Assembly: GCA_023399355.1 (NCBI GenBank)
Contig: JAEWQC010000116.1
Coordinates: 1 to 8,073, forward strand
From: Bacillota bacterium
GTDB taxonomy: Bacteria > Bacillota > Clostridia > Acetivibrionales > DTU013
Direction of reading: 5' to 3'
Length of the DNA: 8,073 nucleotides
This document shows, one piece after another, positions 6,517 to 8,073 of this stretch. A program made the translations under genes and the position numbers. Within the stretch, counting starts at the first letter, position 1, and each line of letters starts with the position of its first letter. Under the pieces are notes generated by a model. It saw nothing but the letters and a program-made list of their open reading frames with translations. It made no database searches and was not told the DNA's origin.

Positions 6517-7674
6517 ATGAAAGATTCAGAATTGAACATTTACAGAGCAATAAAAGCACCTGTACGAACAAAGCTGGAAGAAATACTGAAGCTACTTAAA
6601 AAGGATGATTTATTATCCTTTGCTGAGAGTTTTGGCATTGTCGGACGCAGCAAAATGAATAAAGATAAGCTGGTAAGCGAGCTTTACAAGCACTTTTCAA
6701 ATCCCAGATATTTAGAAGATGCTTTGCTTGCTGCAACCAAAGAGGAGCTTTCGATTTTCGGAAAGCTGCTGAAGGTGCCTTACTCCGAAAAAGGCGAAGC
6801 CACATACGGAAAACTCCGGTATTTAACGGCAATGGGTGCTGTTTTTCTATTTCAACAGGATTACACAATTTATATGGTTGTGCCGGAAGAAATTAAGGAA
6901 TTGTATCAATTAATTGACCAGAAAAGTTTTAACCAAAGGCATAAAAGAATAGACGAGGTTCATCAGTATATTTTGGCTATGACCAATTTATATGGAGCTT
7001 TTTCTTCAAACCTGCCTTTCGAAGTCTACAATCAGCAAAATGATAAAAAGATGAGCTTTCAGGAGTACACTGACATAACATTCAGGCTTGAAATGCGGCA
7101 GCAGTATTTTTATATTTACCATGGACATATTATCTGCGAGTACTATGAACTTCCTGAAATGGAGGATAAACTGGAACAAATGCTCAGGGAGAGAAAGGGA
7201 AAGCCGTTCTATATCCCGGAGAAAAATGAGCTTTTAAAATATGCCGACAATTTATATGAATTTGAAACACCTGAATTTCTTCTGCTTAGGAATTTTGTCC
7301 ATGTAAAATTGAACCTGGAAGGAAATAAGGCCGAGAATCTTCTGGATGATATAAGATATTTATGCTCCATGGGAGAACCCATCAAAAGCATTATGGATGA
7401 GGTGAACAGGCAGGAAGTAGTCTTTGAGGGAATGGACCAGGTGAATGAATTTCTGCAGCTTGTCACCGAGCTTTCCAATAACACTAGGCTTTGGGTGAAT
7501 GGTGGTCATACACCCAGGGAGATGTTTGAAAAGTATGACAAGCCAAACCTTCGCCCGTTGCCTAAAGAACCATTTGTGATGAATCCGCAGCAGGCGCGGA
7601 GTGATAAGGTCGGAAGAAATGAACCCTGTCCATGTGGCAGCGGGAAAAAGTACAAAAAGTGTTGCGGTGGCTGA
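6517..7674 (+). CDS. SEC-C zinc-motif protein with SAP-like N-terminus
   Basis: The C-terminus, VGRNEPCPCGSGKKYKKCCG, is a canonical SEC-C motif (CxCx8CC; C371, C373, C382, C383), the zinc-binding tail also found at the end of SecA and in many uncharacterised proteins. Residues about 16-62 (LEEILKLLKKDDLLSFAESFGI... NKDKLVSELYKHF) resemble a SAP/Rho-N helix-extended-loop-helix, a nucleic-acid-binding module. The middle 300 residues are helical and unassigned. No signal peptide or membrane segment is visible. I prefer the ATG at 6517 over the in-frame ATG at 6505, because GGAG at 6507-6510 is well spaced for 6517 and nothing comparable precedes 6505. The protein would be 385 residues (389 from 6505). 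It is intact, unlike its neighbours. It follows the DUF429 remnant by 17 bases and has no obvious promoter of its own. The cellular role is unknown, and a nucleic-acid or protein-binding role is only inferred. Confidence 0.85.
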   Translation: MKDSELNIYRAIKAPVRTKLEEILKLLKKDDLLSFAESFGIVGRSKMNKDKLVSELYKHFSNPRYLEDALLAATKEELSIFGKLLKVPYSEKGEATYGKLRYLTAMGAVFLFQQDYTIYMVVPEEIKELYQLIDQKSFNQRHKRIDEVHQYILAMTNLYGAFSSNLPFEVYNQQNDKKMSFQEYTDITFRLEMRQQYFYIYHGHIICEYYELPEMEDKLEQMLRERKGKPFYIPEKNELLKYADNLYEFETPEFLLLRNFVHVKLNLEGNKAENLLDDIRYLCSMGEPIKSIMDEVNRQEVVFEGMDQVNEFLQLVTELSNNTRLWVNGGHTPREMFEKYDKPNLRPLPKEPFVMNPQQARSDKVGRNEPCPCGSGKKYKKCCGG

Positions 7675-7708
7675 ATGAGATGATTGAGACAATAAACTCA
7701 TTGCACTC

Positions 7709-7721
7709 TAATGCCGCATTA
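7709..7721. repeat. Short palindrome at a gene junction
   Basis: TAATGC-C-GCATTA is a perfect 6+1+6 inverted repeat. It lies 35 bases after the SEC-C stop and ends where the antitoxin-like coding homology begins. It may be a recombination or insertion scar, or chance. Confidence 0.35.
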
Positions 7722-8073
7722 ACGTTCCGCCCCGCTCCGATGACATCGCAAAGGCGATAGCCCGAAATTACGGCTGGACTATTGTCCCATGTGGCGACAC
7801 TGCGCTGAACATGCTGGGTCTGTCCACACAAGTACCTGCTGTCTGGCTCTATGTCAGCGACGGGCCGTATAAGATCTATGAAGCAGACGGAATGACGCTG
7901 AAATTCAAACACACAGACAATAAAAACGAGATTATTAATATATCAAATAAAACCGCGCTTGTCGTTCAGGCACTGAAAGCGTTGGGTAAGGGCAATGTGA
8001 CAGATAAGGAACTCCGCAGTATCTCAAAATTGCTGACTGAGAATGAAAAGGCTCAGATGCTTGTGGAGGCAAT
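7712..8073 (+). pseudogene. AbiEi/DUF6088-type antitoxin, N-terminus missing, runs off window
   Basis: The frame is open from 7712 (after TAA at 7709) to the window end without a stop. The protein reads SDDIAKAIARNYGWTIVPCG, then DTALNMLGLSTQVPAVWLYV, SDGPYKIYE and TALVVQALKALG, a pattern I recognise from DUF6088/AbiEi-like antitoxins of type IV toxin-antitoxin systems. These proteins normally begin with a winged-helix DNA-binding domain of about 70 residues, which is absent. No start codon or ribosome binding site precedes the homology; the first in-frame ATG, near 7810, lies inside the conserved block. The cognate nucleotidyltransferase toxin (AbiEii) is usually directly downstream and would lie outside the window. 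Codon use is GC-richer than in the neighbouring genes. Confidence 0.7.

Overview
The window looks like chromosomal DNA of a low-to-moderate GC Gram-positive anaerobe of the Clostridia type. The signs are an S-layer-homology (SLH) surface protein with InlB-type repeats, purine-rich Shine-Dalgarno sites, TTG and GTG starts, and a large serine recombinase of the family common in clostridial mobile elements. I cannot name a species. All supported genes lie on the plus strand.

Left part (1-2710): the 3' portion of a long gene for a modular exported protein. It has tandem InlB/Listeria-Bacteroides repeats, a carboxypeptidase-regulatory-like beta-sandwich, an unassigned region, a second InlB-like repeat and three C-terminal SLH domains for cell-wall anchoring. 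A long hairpin follows its stop codon.

Middle part (2760-5000): a remnant resembling the effector-binding (GyrI-like) domain of an AraC-type regulator, then an intact-looking stand-alone condensation-domain-like acyltransferase gene with its own putative promoter. That gene sits between two same-orientation copies of a 56-bp imperfect direct repeat (3047-3102 and 4781-4836). Each copy contains a GC-rich hairpin followed by a T-rich run.

Right part (5000-8073): a patchwork of broken genes around one intact gene. In order these are: the 5' part of a large serine recombinase running into unrelated AT-rich sequence; a small unidentified CxxC ORF; a DUF429 (predicted RNase H-like) gene without its N-terminus; an intact SEC-C zinc-motif protein; and a C-terminal AbiEi/DUF6088-type antitoxin fragment that begins abruptly and runs off the window.

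I see no coherent new multi-gene system. The main message is an accessory region with several gene truncation junctions (near 3030, 5615, 5955 and 7715), a flanked acyltransferase gene, and a possible toxin-antitoxin remnant whose partner would lie beyond the right edge. The SLH protein, the acyltransferase and the SEC-C protein are the likely functional products.
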